A stretch of 64,000 nt of DNA from Pediococcus ethanolidurans (GTDB lineage: Bacteria; Bacillota; Bacilli; Lactobacillales; Lactobacillaceae), in assembly GCF_001437405.1 (NCBI RefSeq), contig NZ_JQBY01000001.1:123417-187416 (forward strand), read 5' to 3'. This document shows positions 8,469 through 17,336 of this stretch, piece by piece. The notes under the pieces are model-generated. The model did not search any database. It saw nothing but the letters and a program-made list of their open reading frames with translations, and was not told the origin of the DNA. How positions within the stretch are numbered: the first letter of the stretch is position 1; every line of letters starts with the position of its first letter. Position numbers and translations under genes: made by a program.

Positions 8469-9188
8469 CTAAAAGAACAAATAATAAATCCCACTAAGTC
8501 CAATAAATCGGTAAATCCATTTTCTAAACGTTTGATCATCAAGTTTATTCGCTATTCTTGCTGCAACGATTGTTCCAATCCCTGCTGCAACCATCCCAAC
8601 TAGTATATAGGGCACATCATGAAGACTTAAAATACCATTGCCAACGCGCACACTGTTAATATAAAACGCATCAATCAAGAAAAAGCCCTGAATGCTGGCC
8701 GTGTACTCGGGAATCGAGTTAGATAACGATAAGAAATAAAGTGCCATCAACGGTCCACCAATGCCCAACAAACCATTAAAGAATCCGGAAATCACCATAA
8801 AACAAACTGCGATATACCAAGGATAATGCCGTTCGCCTGAATTTTTGACCAGCGTAAAATACAGAAACAAAGCTATTAATAACCCGCCCAGTAACATGCG
8901 CATGACATGGGAATTCAAAACGTTACTAAGATGCACCGACCACGTGGCAACTGCCGCATAAATAATAAAAGGCACAATAACCCGTTTTAATTTAAATTCA
9001 TGTCGATATCTATAGGTTAACCCGATCATACTTGCCAACATGCTCAAGCCTGCAATTCCGGCCGCTGAGGATATAGGTAAAATAAACGGGAAAATCGTCA
9101 TCATAATGATCACTGCACCGAAACCAGTCAAGCCTTGAACGACGCCGGCCAATAACGCCGGAATAAAAATTAATAACCAAGTTGTCAT
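8469..9188 (-). CDS. TauE/SafE-family membrane transporter
   Basis: Predicted permease for sulfite, sulfonates or related small anions. The 239-aa protein has about seven to eight hydrophobic segments and the repeated family motif: GVVQGLTGFGAVIIMM at residues 15-30 and GFFNGLLGIGGPLMALYF in the second half. It stands alone, so the substrate cannot be inferred from context. Confidence 0.85.
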   Translation of the reverse strand: MTTWLLIFIPALLAGVVQGLTGFGAVIIMMTIFPFILPISSAAGIAGLSMLASMIGLTYRYRHEFKLKRVIVPFIIYAAVATWSVHLSNVLNSHVMRMLLGGLLIALFLYFTLVKNSGERHYPWYIAVCFMVISGFFNGLLGIGGPLMALYFLSLSNSIPEYTASIQGFFLIDAFYINSVRVGNGILSLHDVPYILVGMVAAGIGTIVAARIANKLDDQTFRKWIYRFIGLSGIYYLFF

Positions 9189-9279
9189 GCTAGAACCCCT
9201 TTAGATAAGTAATTATCCTTAGTATGGTCGAACTGTTGAATATGGTCAATAACTGTTTGGTCTAAAGATAATTAATCAA

Positions 9280-9312
9280 AAAGACGTTGAGATTTTTGTA
9301 TCACCCCAACGT
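9280..9312 (-). terminator. Probable terminator of the toxin-antitoxin operon
   Basis: On the minus strand ACGTTG pairs with CAACGT across a 17-nt loop, followed by CTTTTTG. It lies just downstream of the YafQ-like toxin stop codon. Confidence 0.5.
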
Positions 9313-9325
9313 GCTTAGCTTAACG

Positions 9326-9630
9326 TTAATTTTTATTTAAAACTTCGTGTGATCCAGTTGCCACCAATAATAAAACGAATTCATCTCGATTCAAACAATA
9401 GATAACCACCCAATTATCATACGAGTTACCATAATTGCCATATCTAGCTGGATGAAATTCACGATAACCATGCCAACTTCCCTTTAAAGCATGATCTTTG
9501 AGACGTTTCAAAATAACCGTATCTTGTTCAATTATTGCGGCCACACAAGGTTTTAATAGTTTAACTGGAAAATGTTTTTTAGGTAGTTTTTTATTTCTCG
9601 TTCAAATATTCTGGTTTGTTTAATCTTCAT
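9326..9630 (-). pseudogene. YafQ/RelE-type mRNA interferase toxin, split by a -1 frameshift
   Basis: Ribosome-dependent RNase toxin family. Frame 1 starts at ATG 9630, inside the end of the antitoxin gene (MKIKQTRIFEREIKN), and stops after 25 codons. Frame 2 carries the rest: LPKKHFPVKLLKPCVAAII, EQDTVILKRLKDHALKGSW, HGYREFHP and the C-terminal GSHEVL. The junction, 9592-9586, reads A AAA AAC in frame 1, a classical -1 slippery heptamer, and slipping there joins the frames exactly (about 101 aa, near family size). The gene may be expressed by programmed frameshifting, or may have lost one A from a homopolymer. Frame 2 alone would need the GTG at 9544, which has no good ribosome site and lacks the N-terminal helices. 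Confidence 0.75.
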
Positions 9631-9898
9631 CTAGTTTATCAATCCAATTATCAAAACCTGCCAACGAACCAGTCGTGGTCACTTTGCCTTCTTTGGCTTC
9701 TCGTTTAGCAGTTATTGCCTCAGGTGAATCTAAAAAGCTCACCAAACGTACTTCATTATTGGCAGCCTTCACCAAAGATAAACGCATATATTCAGAAATG
9801 GTTAAACCTTGTTTAGCTAAATTAGCCTTTGCGCGTTTGCTAATATCAGCCGGAACACGCGTTGATATTGTTTTATTTTTGATTGTAGTATTACTCAT
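9620..9898 (-). CDS. RelB/DinJ-family antitoxin
   Basis: Ribbon-helix-helix antitoxin that neutralises the adjacent YafQ-like toxin and represses its own operon. ISTRVPADISKRAKANLAKQGLTISEYMR is split here only for description: strand residues ISTRVP, then two helices. The protein is 92 aa from ATG 9898. A GTG at 9907 overlaps the Shine-Dalgarno GGAG itself, so the ATG 8 nt downstream of it is preferred. The stop codon overlaps the toxin start by 11 nt, the usual arrangement for translational coupling. Confidence 0.85.
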   Translation of the reverse strand: MSNTTIKNKTISTRVPADISKRAKANLAKQGLTISEYMRLSLVKAANNEVRLVSFLDSPEAITAKREAKEGKVTTTGSLAGFDNWIDKLDED

Positions 9899-10050
9899 CT
9901 GAAGCACTCCTTTCAGCTGTGTTTGCGATCGTATTACATTTTTACTGTAGCTAATTTATTAAGTTTTGGCAAACAAAAGTTATCAGCTGCTATTCAATAT
10001 GCGCTTTGAAAACACACTCAAACAACACGATAGTAAAAAATCATTTATAA

Positions 10051-10081
10051 ACCACAAAAAAACAAAGCCATCCCTGACTTT
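10051..10081 (-). terminator. Terminator after the SNF2 helicase gene
   Basis: Minus strand: GCAAAG, a loop of about ten bases, CTTTG, then seven U. It begins 3 nt past the helicase stop codon. Confidence 0.65.
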
Positions 10082-10083
10082 GC

Positions 10084-13000
10084 CTATTTTGCGTCAATTC
10101 CCAATATTAAACGAACTTCTTCTTCGGTTAATGAGCCTTTGTTTTCAGTACCACTAAGGACTTGATCAACAAAGTTACGTTTCTTTTCTTGTAATTTATA
10201 GATTTGTTCTTCGATTGTTCCTTTGGTAATCAGCCGGAACACATCGACCTGTTTCTTCTGACCGATTCGGTGAGCTCGCGCAGTTGCTTGATCTTCAACC
10301 GCCGGATTCCACCACAAATCAACCAAGACAACCATATCGGCACCCGTTAAGTTCAATCCTGTGCCACCAGCCTTTAGCGAAATTAAAAAGATGTTTTTCT
10401 CACCCGCATTAAACGCATTAACCATTTCCAAACGTTCTTTGGGCTTCGTGCTGCCCTGCAAGACATAATGTGCCAAATGCTGTTTGTTCAATTCGGTTTC
10501 TAAAATCGAGAGCATGCTGGTAAACTGCGAGAAAATTAATACATGGCGGTTATTCTCTTCGGCTTGTCGCAAAATTTCGGTAAGTTGTTCTAACTTGCCA
10601 GAATCGCCTTTGTAATCGTCTAAGTATAGTGCTGGCGTATCACATATTTGTCGTAATCGCGTTAAACCAGCTAAAATGGCTAGCTTGTTTTTCACAAAGT
10701 TGGCACCCGTCATCCCCTGAACTTTTACCTGCATTTGTTTGAGTTGCGCCAGATAAACTGTTTTTTGTTTCTTGGTCAATTCATTGTACAAATTAGATTC
10801 CACTTTAGCTGGAATATCCTTTAGCACAACTGCCTTTTCACGACGGAGAATAAACGGTTTAACGCGTACCGCTACTTCGTCTGCTGTCAATTGTTTGAAC
10901 GCTTTTTTGCTTGGTAAAAGTCCTGGCATGACAATTTCAAAGATTGCCCACAGTTCTTCCACGCGGTTTTCAATCGGCGTTCCGGACAACGCAAACGTAT
11001 TTTTGCGTTCTAGTTTGCGAATACTTTGGTTAGTTTTTGTGCTCGAATTTTTCACAAATTGGGCTTCATCTAACACAAGATAGTTAATTTTTCGCGTATT
11101 ATATTCTGTGACGTCTAAACGAGCACTGTTGTAACTCGTAATCAGTACGTCGGCTTGCCCATTTTCAATTAAATCACGCCGATTGGCTTTATTGCCATCC
11201 ACAACTTGGGTTTTAATTTCTGGGGCAAACTTACTGAATTCTTCCTGCCAATTGTAAATCAAAGAAGCTGGAGAAACGATTAAATCAGGCTTATCTTTAT
11301 CAAGATGGTCCAAAAGAAAGGCAATCATTTGAATCGTCTTTCCCAACCCCATTTCATCGGCTAAAATGCCGCCAAAGTTATAACTATCAAGCATTTCTAA
11401 CCATTTAACTCCGACCTTCTGATACGGTCGCAACAGTCCATGAATCGGATGCGGGGAATTAATCACAAAGTTTTCCGGATGAGCGAGATTTTCCGTTAAT
11501 TGGCTAAACTTCTTATCAAACTTGGCTGTTCCCTGTAAGGCAGCTTGAACTGCGAATGCTTGGGACGCGTGCACCTTAAGCTCACCATTTTTAAATTTAC
11601 CCTGTTGACGAATGTTGAGCAGTGCCTTACTAACTTTGCGAAATTCATCATCTACAAGAACTAAAGAACCATCAGGTTGCGTGATGTATGGGCGCTGAAA
11701 GTCCAGTTGCTCTAACACATTATCAACATCGTTTTCATCGACGCCTTTAAGCGAAAACTTAACAGATAACAAGCCGCCATCTTCTGAAACAGCTACTTTG
11801 GGTGCTAAGTCTTCTGAATCGTGCAGTAAACTTTGTAGATCATCACTTACTGTTACTACCCCGTTTTGCTGCATATTTGGAAGTTCTTGCATGAAGAACC
11901 GGTACAAAACATCGGTATCGTCAAAGTCTTTCATCCAAGTGCCATTTTGCGGAATAAACTGTAAATTAAATAAGTAATCTTGCGTCTGATCTTCTTTATC
12001 AAGATTACGTAAGCTCTGAGAAACCTGATTAATTTTGTTACTGTCAAACAGTTTACCGTTATATTCATAACCAAGCTTCAATTGCAGCGTAGTTTTATCT
12101 CGACTCAAATCAAAATGAGGTGTCATTTGGTTAGTAATGAAATCTGGCGGTAAAGTGATTACGCCAATTTTTTTAAAGAACTCAATAAGCTTATTTAATT
12201 GGGCTTCTTCTCCCCATGCAAAATGCATTTTGTTTGAATCGTTCGTGCCTAAATTGCTATTTGTCATAATGGCATTATAGTGTTCAACAATCGCTTCAAT
12301 GATCCTCATCTGTTGCGACGACGCTTGGTAAAATTGATTTTGATTGATCAGCAAGGCACTGCTGGGAACAGAAAGTTGAAAACCACCTTGGATGACTAGT
12401 TGGTAGCCATCGTCGTCTTGAGTTAATTCACCTGTGATTAGGCCCTCATCAGGATTGAAAGTTTGAAAACTGATTTCATCAAACACAAATTGATTTTCGC
12501 CTTGTTGAAAATGAAACAACGGTAGTTTCTGAAGGAGTTCAATGAATGGTGGAACAAGATAAGTTTCAAGCATTAGAAACTTCTTAGGATCCAGCGAACT
12601 GTCACCTTCAAACTGCGCACTACCGGTGCTAGCAATAAAATCTAGCAATTCACGATCCGGCTTCGAAAAAACTTTTTTATCAAGTAAAAATTCTGCTTTA
12701 CCGGTTGTTTTAAAAACTTCATGGTTCACATAAGCCGTAAAAAACCGATCAATATCATTGACCACATAAAATTTATTGTCAATTTCATTAGCAATTCGGA
12801 AACGAAGAAATAAGCGGTGTTCCGCTTGATAATTCCAACCTTCACTGACGGGGCCCGCTACTAAAGTTACCTCAAGGTTTAAATTAACCGGTGATACTTC
12901 AGGAAGTGGTTGAAAATATTGCGTTTCTGGTAAATCTAAGTTTTGCAAAAAACGTTCCCCATCTAAATCAGCCTGTGATTTTTTTTGGTGAACCATTTTA

Positions 13001-13344
13001 ATTTCCGGAAAACTGACAACTGGCGTTTTGCGTTTTGTGACCTTTTCTGTGTCTTGAGAGCCATCCTTATTAAAAAGTCCCTCCACTGGTAACCCTTGAG
13101 CTTTAAAAAACTCTACAACAGCCGCAATATGTTTACAAAAACCATTATCTGGAAAATAAGGACAACTGCAGTAATCTTTGTCCGGATCTTCTTGATTGAC
13201 GTGCACTTCATACGCATGGGTTCCATAGACAGTGGCAATAATTTCCTGCTTTTCCTCATCAATATCATCAATTCTGACTTTATTCGCACGATAAAGCTTT
13301 TTCCCCCGGTCCCAAATTCGAGACGGCATTATTCTACGACGCAT
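10084..13344 (-). CDS. SWIM zinc-finger SNF2-family helicase/ATPase
   Basis: DNA translocase of the bacterial SNF2 group, role uncertain (chromatin-like remodelling or repair). About 1086 aa from ATG 13344, chosen because GGAG lies 7 nt upstream; the frame is open to 13389 but without a site there. An N-terminal SWIM finger (CSCPYF...GFCKH, near residues 59-72) is followed by a long accessory region, then the SNF2 core: Walker A LADEMGLGKT, DEAQ box YLVLDEAQ, SGTPIENR, and the C-terminal motifs SLKAGGTGLNLTGAD and ARAHRIGQ. It is single and complete, with its own terminator. Confidence 0.92.
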   Translation of the reverse strand: MRRRIMPSRIWDRGKKLYRANKVRIDDIDEEKQEIIATVYGTHAYEVHVNQEDPDKDYCSCPYFPDNGFCKHIAAVVEFFKAQGLPVEGLFNKDGSQDTEKVTKRKTPVVSFPEIKMVHQKKSQADLDGERFLQNLDLPETQYFQPLPEVSPVNLNLEVTLVAGPVSEGWNYQAEHRLFLRFRIANEIDNKFYVVNDIDRFFTAYVNHEVFKTTGKAEFLLDKKVFSKPDRELLDFIASTGSAQFEGDSSLDPKKFLMLETYLVPPFIELLQKLPLFHFQQGENQFVFDEISFQTFNPDEGLITGELTQDDDGYQLVIQGGFQLSVPSSALLINQNQFYQASSQQMRIIEAIVEHYNAIMTNSNLGTNDSNKMHFAWGEEAQLNKLIEFFKKIGVITLPPDFITNQMTPHFDLSRDKTTLQLKLGYEYNGKLFDSNKINQVSQSLRNLDKEDQTQDYLFNLQFIPQNGTWMKDFDDTDVLYRFFMQELPNMQQNGVVTVSDDLQSLLHDSEDLAPKVAVSEDGGLLSVKFSLKGVDENDVDNVLEQLDFQRPYITQPDGSLVLVDDEFRKVSKALLNIRQQGKFKNGELKVHASQAFAVQAALQGTAKFDKKFSQLTENLAHPENFVINSPHPIHGLLRPYQKVGVKWLEMLDSYNFGGILADEMGLGKTIQMIAFLLDHLDKDKPDLIVSPASLIYNWQEEFSKFAPEIKTQVVDGNKANRRDLIENGQADVLITSYNSARLDVTEYNTRKINYLVLDEAQFVKNSSTKTNQSIRKLERKNTFALSGTPIENRVEELWAIFEIVMPGLLPSKKAFKQLTADEVAVRVKPFILRREKAVVLKDIPAKVESNLYNELTKKQKTVYLAQLKQMQVKVQGMTGANFVKNKLAILAGLTRLRQICDTPALYLDDYKGDSGKLEQLTEILRQAEENNRHVLIFSQFTSMLSILETELNKQHLAHYVLQGSTKPKERLEMVNAFNAGEKNIFLISLKAGGTGLNLTGADMVVLVDLWWNPAVEDQATARAHRIGQKKQVDVFRLITKGTIEEQIYKLQEKKRNFVDQVLSGTENKGSLTEEEVRLILGIDAK

Positions 13345-13549
13345 TCTATTACTCCAAATCTTGATCTGATTTTGATACCTACTGGTCATTTTACACTATT
13401 ACAGCTGACAACAGTGATAACTGCTTACGATTGATTAATTTAAACCGTTTTTTGAACACTATTATTATATTTTTATATAGTAAATTGATTGACGAACTGA
13501 CAATTTAATCACAGGCTGTAATTGAGAAATAACACGAGGAATTGATACG

Positions 13550-13819
13550 ATGCAACAAGAAATGAATCACAAAATAACAGTTAAAGTCACATCAAGGGGT
13601 CGCATTACAATTCCAAAAAACATACGAAAAAAATTGAAACTTACAACCAATTCAAAAATCGATTTTCTTCAAAGAGACCAAACTTCCTATATTCTGCAAA
13701 CTCAAGATAAGGATGTCTTTTGGAATCAGATTGATCAACACATTGCCAAATATGGTCGTTTTAATGAGCGGAAATTAGATTGGGGACCAGATGTTGGCGC
13801 CGAAATAATCGATGATTAG
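13550..13819 (+). CDS. AbrB/SpoVT-domain protein (solitary antitoxin-like)
   Basis: DNA-binding swapped-hairpin AbrB domain protein, 89 aa: KITVKVTSRGRITIPKNIRKKLKL at residues 8-31 is the AbrB core, followed by an acidic C-terminal tail of the kind that binds toxins (WGPDVGAEIIDD). GAGG lies 10 nt before the ATG. It converges on mazF (15-nt gap) on the opposite strand; no toxin is encoded beside it on its own strand. It may be an orphan antitoxin, a regulator, or a second control on the neighbouring MazF. Confidence 0.8.
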   Translation: MQQEMNHKITVKVTSRGRITIPKNIRKKLKLTTNSKIDFLQRDQTSYILQTQDKDVFWNQIDQHIAKYGRFNERKLDWGPDVGAEIIDD

Positions 13820-13834
13820 CCCTGTTTACTGGTT

Positions 13835-14179
13835 TTAAGCTTCTATTCCCTGACTTAAAATTTGAGTGTAATTTTGAATAACCAAATTAAAATCAGCTGT
13901 TGATAGCATCGCGATTTTTTCCATGTGACATCGATGGTAATCAAAAGAATATATTTGCCACGCATTTACGTAGCCATCAATTTTTGCATTGTGTACCTTA
14001 ACGGAGCCAAACTTATGTTTTGTATGCGTAATTGGACAAACAACACAAAGCCCTGTTGCATAATTATAAGGCGTCACACTTACCACAACTGCAGGACAGC
14101 GCTTATTAATTTCTTTACCAGCCGAAGGATCAAAATCAAGATAAATAATGTCTTGACAATGTGGGTACTTATTCATCAT
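13835..14179 (-). CDS. mazF: MazF/PemK-family mRNA interferase toxin
   Basis: Sequence-specific endoribonuclease, 114 aa. CQDIIYLDFDPSAGKEINKRCPAVVVS and the later GLCVVCPIT, GYVNAWQI segments are MazF hallmarks (strands of the SH3-like barrel and the catalytic Arg/Thr region). An upstream extension of the frame is ignored because AAGGA lies 7 nt before the ATG at 14179. The start overlaps the antitoxin stop by 11 nt. Confidence 0.9.
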   Translation of the reverse strand: MMNKYPHCQDIIYLDFDPSAGKEINKRCPAVVVSVTPYNYATGLCVVCPITHTKHKFGSVKVHNAKIDGYVNAWQIYSFDYHRCHMEKIAMLSTADFNLVIQNYTQILSQGIEA

Positions 14180-14411
14180 TTTCACGTCCTTCTGGTTTAA
14201 CATTTTCAAACTCGGATTTTTGCTTTGTAATTTGTTGACGTAATTCCGGCTCTTCAAATGGATTGGCAATTTGTGGCATAAACACAATTGCCCCATCTGT
14301 TCCCTTAGTTACAAAATAACGAACATTTTCATCGATCTTAATTGTTGTTGGAACCGTTAAAACAGTTGAATTTCCAACATGTCGTGGTTTGATCGTTTGC
14401 TTTGTGTTCAT
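14169..14411 (-). CDS. mazE: MazE/PemI-like antitoxin
   Basis: 80-aa antitoxin with an N-terminal AbrB-like DNA-binding part (KPRHVGNSTVLTVPTTIKI) and a C-terminal acidic segment (NPFEEPELRQQ) that would wrap the toxin. The start at ATG 14411 has GGAGG 8 nt upstream; a longer open frame to 14549 lacks one and runs over the promoter region. A CGTATATACG palindrome at about 14476-14485 is a candidate autoregulatory operator. Confidence 0.87.
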   Translation of the reverse strand: MNTKQTIKPRHVGNSTVLTVPTTIKIDENVRYFVTKGTDGAIVFMPQIANPFEEPELRQQITKQKSEFENVKPEGRENDE

Positions 14412-14575
14412 CGTATTACCTCCTCGTAAAATAGGATTCCATAAGTTGTCATCAAAATAATCAATTTTAGTATATCGTATATACGTCGTGTTCACAAACG
14501 ATCGATTTTTCATAATTGCCATCCTTTCACTTTTTTCATCTGTAACCAAATACGTTATATTTTTTATTTACCACA

Positions 14576-14630
14576 CAAAAAAAGATCAAAGTTGAGTAAT
14601 TTTTTTACTAACTTTTGATCTTTTTAGATT
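14576..14630 (-). terminator. Terminator after the nucleoside hydrolase gene
   Basis: Long hairpin: AAAGATCAAAGTT pairs with AACTTTTGATCTTT (one bulge), with extra AGTA/TACT pairs near the loop and a U/A run on each side, so it could work in both directions. Confidence 0.75.
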
Positions 14631-14654
14631 TTTAGATTCTCAAGAATAACTTGT

Positions 14655-15572
14655 TTAATTCACTTGCATTTGTCGAACTTCTTCAATAAACCATCGATTA
14701 AAATCATCCGCATCGATACCAACGGCAACTTCAGCATTTGTTTGCCCACCATGATAAGCTCCCCGAATATCGGCAACTGTTTCTCCAATTGCGGGTCCAT
14801 CAGTCTGAATATCAATCCAGTAATTTACTGTTTGATAATATTCCGGATGCAATAAGTAACAAATTGTATTTACATCATGCATTGGAATGCCGCCCTCATG
14901 ACCTTCATAGTAATGTTTGAAGATCGATGCTAACATATTTCCGGCTTCTCCCAACGTTGATACCGTCTCCAACGTTTCGGGTGTTAGCAAAGCTTTCATT
15001 GTGACATCTAACCCAATCATCACAATAGGAATCCCTGACGCATACATAATTTTAGCGGCATCCGGATCCGTAAATACATTAAACTCAGCCGCACTGGTCA
15101 TATTGCCACGACCAAGTGCACCACCCATCGCAACAATCCGTTTAATTTTAGGTTTAACCTCTGGATGAACCGATAATAACAGTGCAATGTTTGTGTAAGC
15201 TCCCGTTGGCACCAACGTAACCGGCTTAGAGCTTCGCATAATCGTTAAATATAAGGCTTCCATTGCGGAATGTTTTACCGTATCACCGACATACTCATCA
15301 AAATCATAACCAGGCATCCCCGACTCACCATGAATGCGTGCTGCATCTTCAAAAGGTTTAATCAAAGGTTGTTCTGCACCACTGGCAACCGGAACTTTTT
15401 TGTCAAAGAAATGTACCAACTTCAAAGCATTGCGGGTAGTTTTATCCACCGTCACGTTTCCTGCCACCGTGGTAATTAAACGCACATCAAACTCCGGATT
15501 ATTCAACGCTACCGAAATAGCTGCTGCATCGTCAATTCCAGGATCACAATCCATAATTATTCTCGTTGTCAT
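14655..15572 (-). CDS. Inosine-uridine-preferring nucleoside hydrolase
   Basis: Cleaves ribonucleosides to base and ribose in the cytoplasm. MDCDPGIDDAAAI (residues 7-19) is the calcium-binding DxDPGxDD signature; later FNVFTDPDAA, MIGLDVT and PMHDVNT supply further active-site residues. At 305 aa it is full length. GGAGG precedes the ATG. It is monocistronic here. The NupC transporter lies 6 kb away and may feed the same salvage route. Confidence 0.92.
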   Translation of the reverse strand: MTTRIIMDCDPGIDDAAAISVALNNPEFDVRLITTVAGNVTVDKTTRNALKLVHFFDKKVPVASGAEQPLIKPFEDAARIHGESGMPGYDFDEYVGDTVKHSAMEALYLTIMRSSKPVTLVPTGAYTNIALLLSVHPEVKPKIKRIVAMGGALGRGNMTSAAEFNVFTDPDAAKIMYASGIPIVMIGLDVTMKALLTPETLETVSTLGEAGNMLASIFKHYYEGHEGGIPMHDVNTICYLLHPEYYQTVNYWIDIQTDGPAIGETVADIRGAYHGGQTNAEVAVGIDADDFNRWFIEEVRQMQVN

Positions 15573-15711
15573 GTTGCATCATCCTCCTTGATTTTAGGGC
15601 GATTCATCGTTAAAAAAACGCGTACTTGTTACTTTTATTGTACTGGTTTTTAGATCGTTTACAAAGTCCTAAATCATTTTTATACCCATTAGGTAAAAAA
15701 CATCCTTGAGT

Positions 15712-16434
15712 TTACCCAAAAATGTTTTTATAGCGGTTAAGATTGGTGCTCGTGCCCACAAGCTCACCTTGAACGACGATTCGATTGGGTTCATTTGTAT
15801 ATGGCGAAGCACAAGTAATCAACGTGACAACTTTTTTTCCAGGAACATCCCTTAAAACTTCAACTGCGTTCTTGGATACCGTTCGTTTACTAAATGTTCG
15901 GTAACGGTAAACTTTTTTCAAATCCGTCAGATAAATCATATCGCCAATTTTGACTCGCTTTAATGGTGAAAATAGAATGCGGGTATTTGTCATATAATGA
16001 CCGGCCATCGCAAAATTTCCTTGACCCATTTGTTGATCGGCCGTCATGGTTCCTGCACCTCTGGAAAGAACCACATGTCCCAATCCTTTTCCAATTGGTA
16101 AACGCATCGCCACGTTTGGAATCGCCAGTTTGCCCATTGGTGCGTAATTTGCATCATTGCTTTTCCCTGATTTGTTTGTATTGCCGATTGCATTTCGCGT
16201 TGCATCTTGCACCGCTCCCCAAGTCACATTCGCAGGATTTAACATTTTTACCGACGCATAATCAAAGTTCGCTTTTTTATGCTTGCTGGCTTCCACTTTT
16301 TTGGTGTTCATTGTTTCGATTTCACCGTTTCCCATGTGCCGAATCAAAGGATCACTTAATAAAGCCACTAACATTATTAGAAGTCCTATCATAAAAACTA
16401 GACCTAACAACCACTTTGTCATTTTTCGGCTCAT
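15712..16434 (-). CDS. srtA: Class A sortase (housekeeping type)
   Basis: Membrane transpeptidase that anchors LPxTG proteins to peptidoglycan. One N-terminal membrane helix (residues 9-27), then a sortase barrel with catalytic His in FAMAGHYM, Cys in VTLITCASPYTNEPNR and Arg in NRIVVQGEL. The protein is 240 aa. It lies 6 nt after the pilin-type sortase gene, so it probably attaches the finished pilus to the wall, and may serve the whole cell. Confidence 0.88.
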   Translation of the reverse strand: MSRKMTKWLLGLVFMIGLLIMLVALLSDPLIRHMGNGEIETMNTKKVEASKHKKANFDYASVKMLNPANVTWGAVQDATRNAIGNTNKSGKSNDANYAPMGKLAIPNVAMRLPIGKGLGHVVLSRGAGTMTADQQMGQGNFAMAGHYMTNTRILFSPLKRVKIGDMIYLTDLKKVYRYRTFSKRTVSKNAVEVLRDVPGKKVVTLITCASPYTNEPNRIVVQGELVGTSTNLNRYKNIFG

Positions 16435-16440
16435 TTATTT

Positions 16441-17250
16441 TCACCTTCTCTTCTTATACCATCGATACCCACCATACGTAGCGCCGCCTGCTATGATGAC
16501 GCCTAGTCCAATCCACAACCATGAAATTTGTTTTTTAGCAGCCGGCTCTTTCTCATTTGGAATCCGGTGGCCCCTTACCAGCAAACGATGACTGTTAATC
16601 ATATATGGCGTACACGTCATCAGAGTTACATAGTTATACCGATCATCTTTTGCAAAGTTGCCTAGCTCAGTCGGCTTGATCGTTTTGATCCGGTCCACTT
16701 TGTAAGTCATTTTTTTACCTTTTGAGTTGATGAAGAATCGATCCCCTTTTTTCAGCTTAGGTAAATCTGTAAACAACTTACTTCCGGGTAGCCCTCGATG
16801 CGCCGTAACAACACTATGTGAGCCTTTTTTGCCGTCTAATGGGGACGTCTTTTCCATGAGGCCAGCACCTTCACTTAATTGAAGATCTGCTGTCCCTTTA
16901 AAGATGGGTAATTTGACATCAATATTGGGAATATTAATTGTTCCCAGCATTTCAACTTGGGTCAACATTCCATTAATGGTATTAGATCTTTTATCTTTAT
17001 CCACTTTTTTGACATTAAATTTTTGAAATGGATTTTTAAACCAAGCTAGTGTTTTGCTAAGTTTGGAGGTGGAAACCACAACGACCTGTTTGCTATGTCG
17101 AGAAACATCATTATAGGTGTCAATCATGCGGTGTTGCTGTTGTTGTGACATGGCGTTTGAGACAAATGGGAAGGAAACGATTCCCAAACCAATTATAAAT
17201 ATTAACGCTGTAATTGTACGTTTTAGCCATTTGCGTTTAATGACCAACAC
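16441..17250 (-). CDS. Class C (pilin-polymerising) sortase
   Basis: Joins pilin subunits through LPxTG and pilin-motif lysine. N-terminal membrane helix, catalytic His in VTAHRGLPGSKLF, Cys in VTLMTCTPYMINSHR, Arg in LLVRGHR, and a C-terminal helix (WLWIGLGVIIAGG) followed by YKKRR, as in class C enzymes. The lid region appears to read NPF where DPF/DPW is usual. The start is unclear: the frame opens with GTG 17250 and TTG 17247, but GGAGG ends at 17250, so only an ATT at 17241 has normal spacing (8 nt). True length is 266-269 aa. Confidence 0.88.
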   Translation of the reverse strand: MLVIKRKWLKRTITALIFIIGLGIVSFPFVSNAMSQQQQHRMIDTYNDVSRHSKQVVVVSTSKLSKTLAWFKNPFQKFNVKKVDKDKRSNTINGMLTQVEMLGTINIPNIDVKLPIFKGTADLQLSEGAGLMEKTSPLDGKKGSHSVVTAHRGLPGSKLFTDLPKLKKGDRFFINSKGKKMTYKVDRIKTIKPTELGNFAKDDRYNYVTLMTCTPYMINSHRLLVRGHRIPNEKEPAAKKQISWLWIGLGVIIAGGATYGGYRWYKKRR

Positions 17251-17336
17251 CTCCCTTAGTAAACTTTTGTGCTATGTATAACAATAAGGATGAACAGTCA
17301 TCCTTATTGTTTATAAAACTTATGTGGTAAAGTTGC

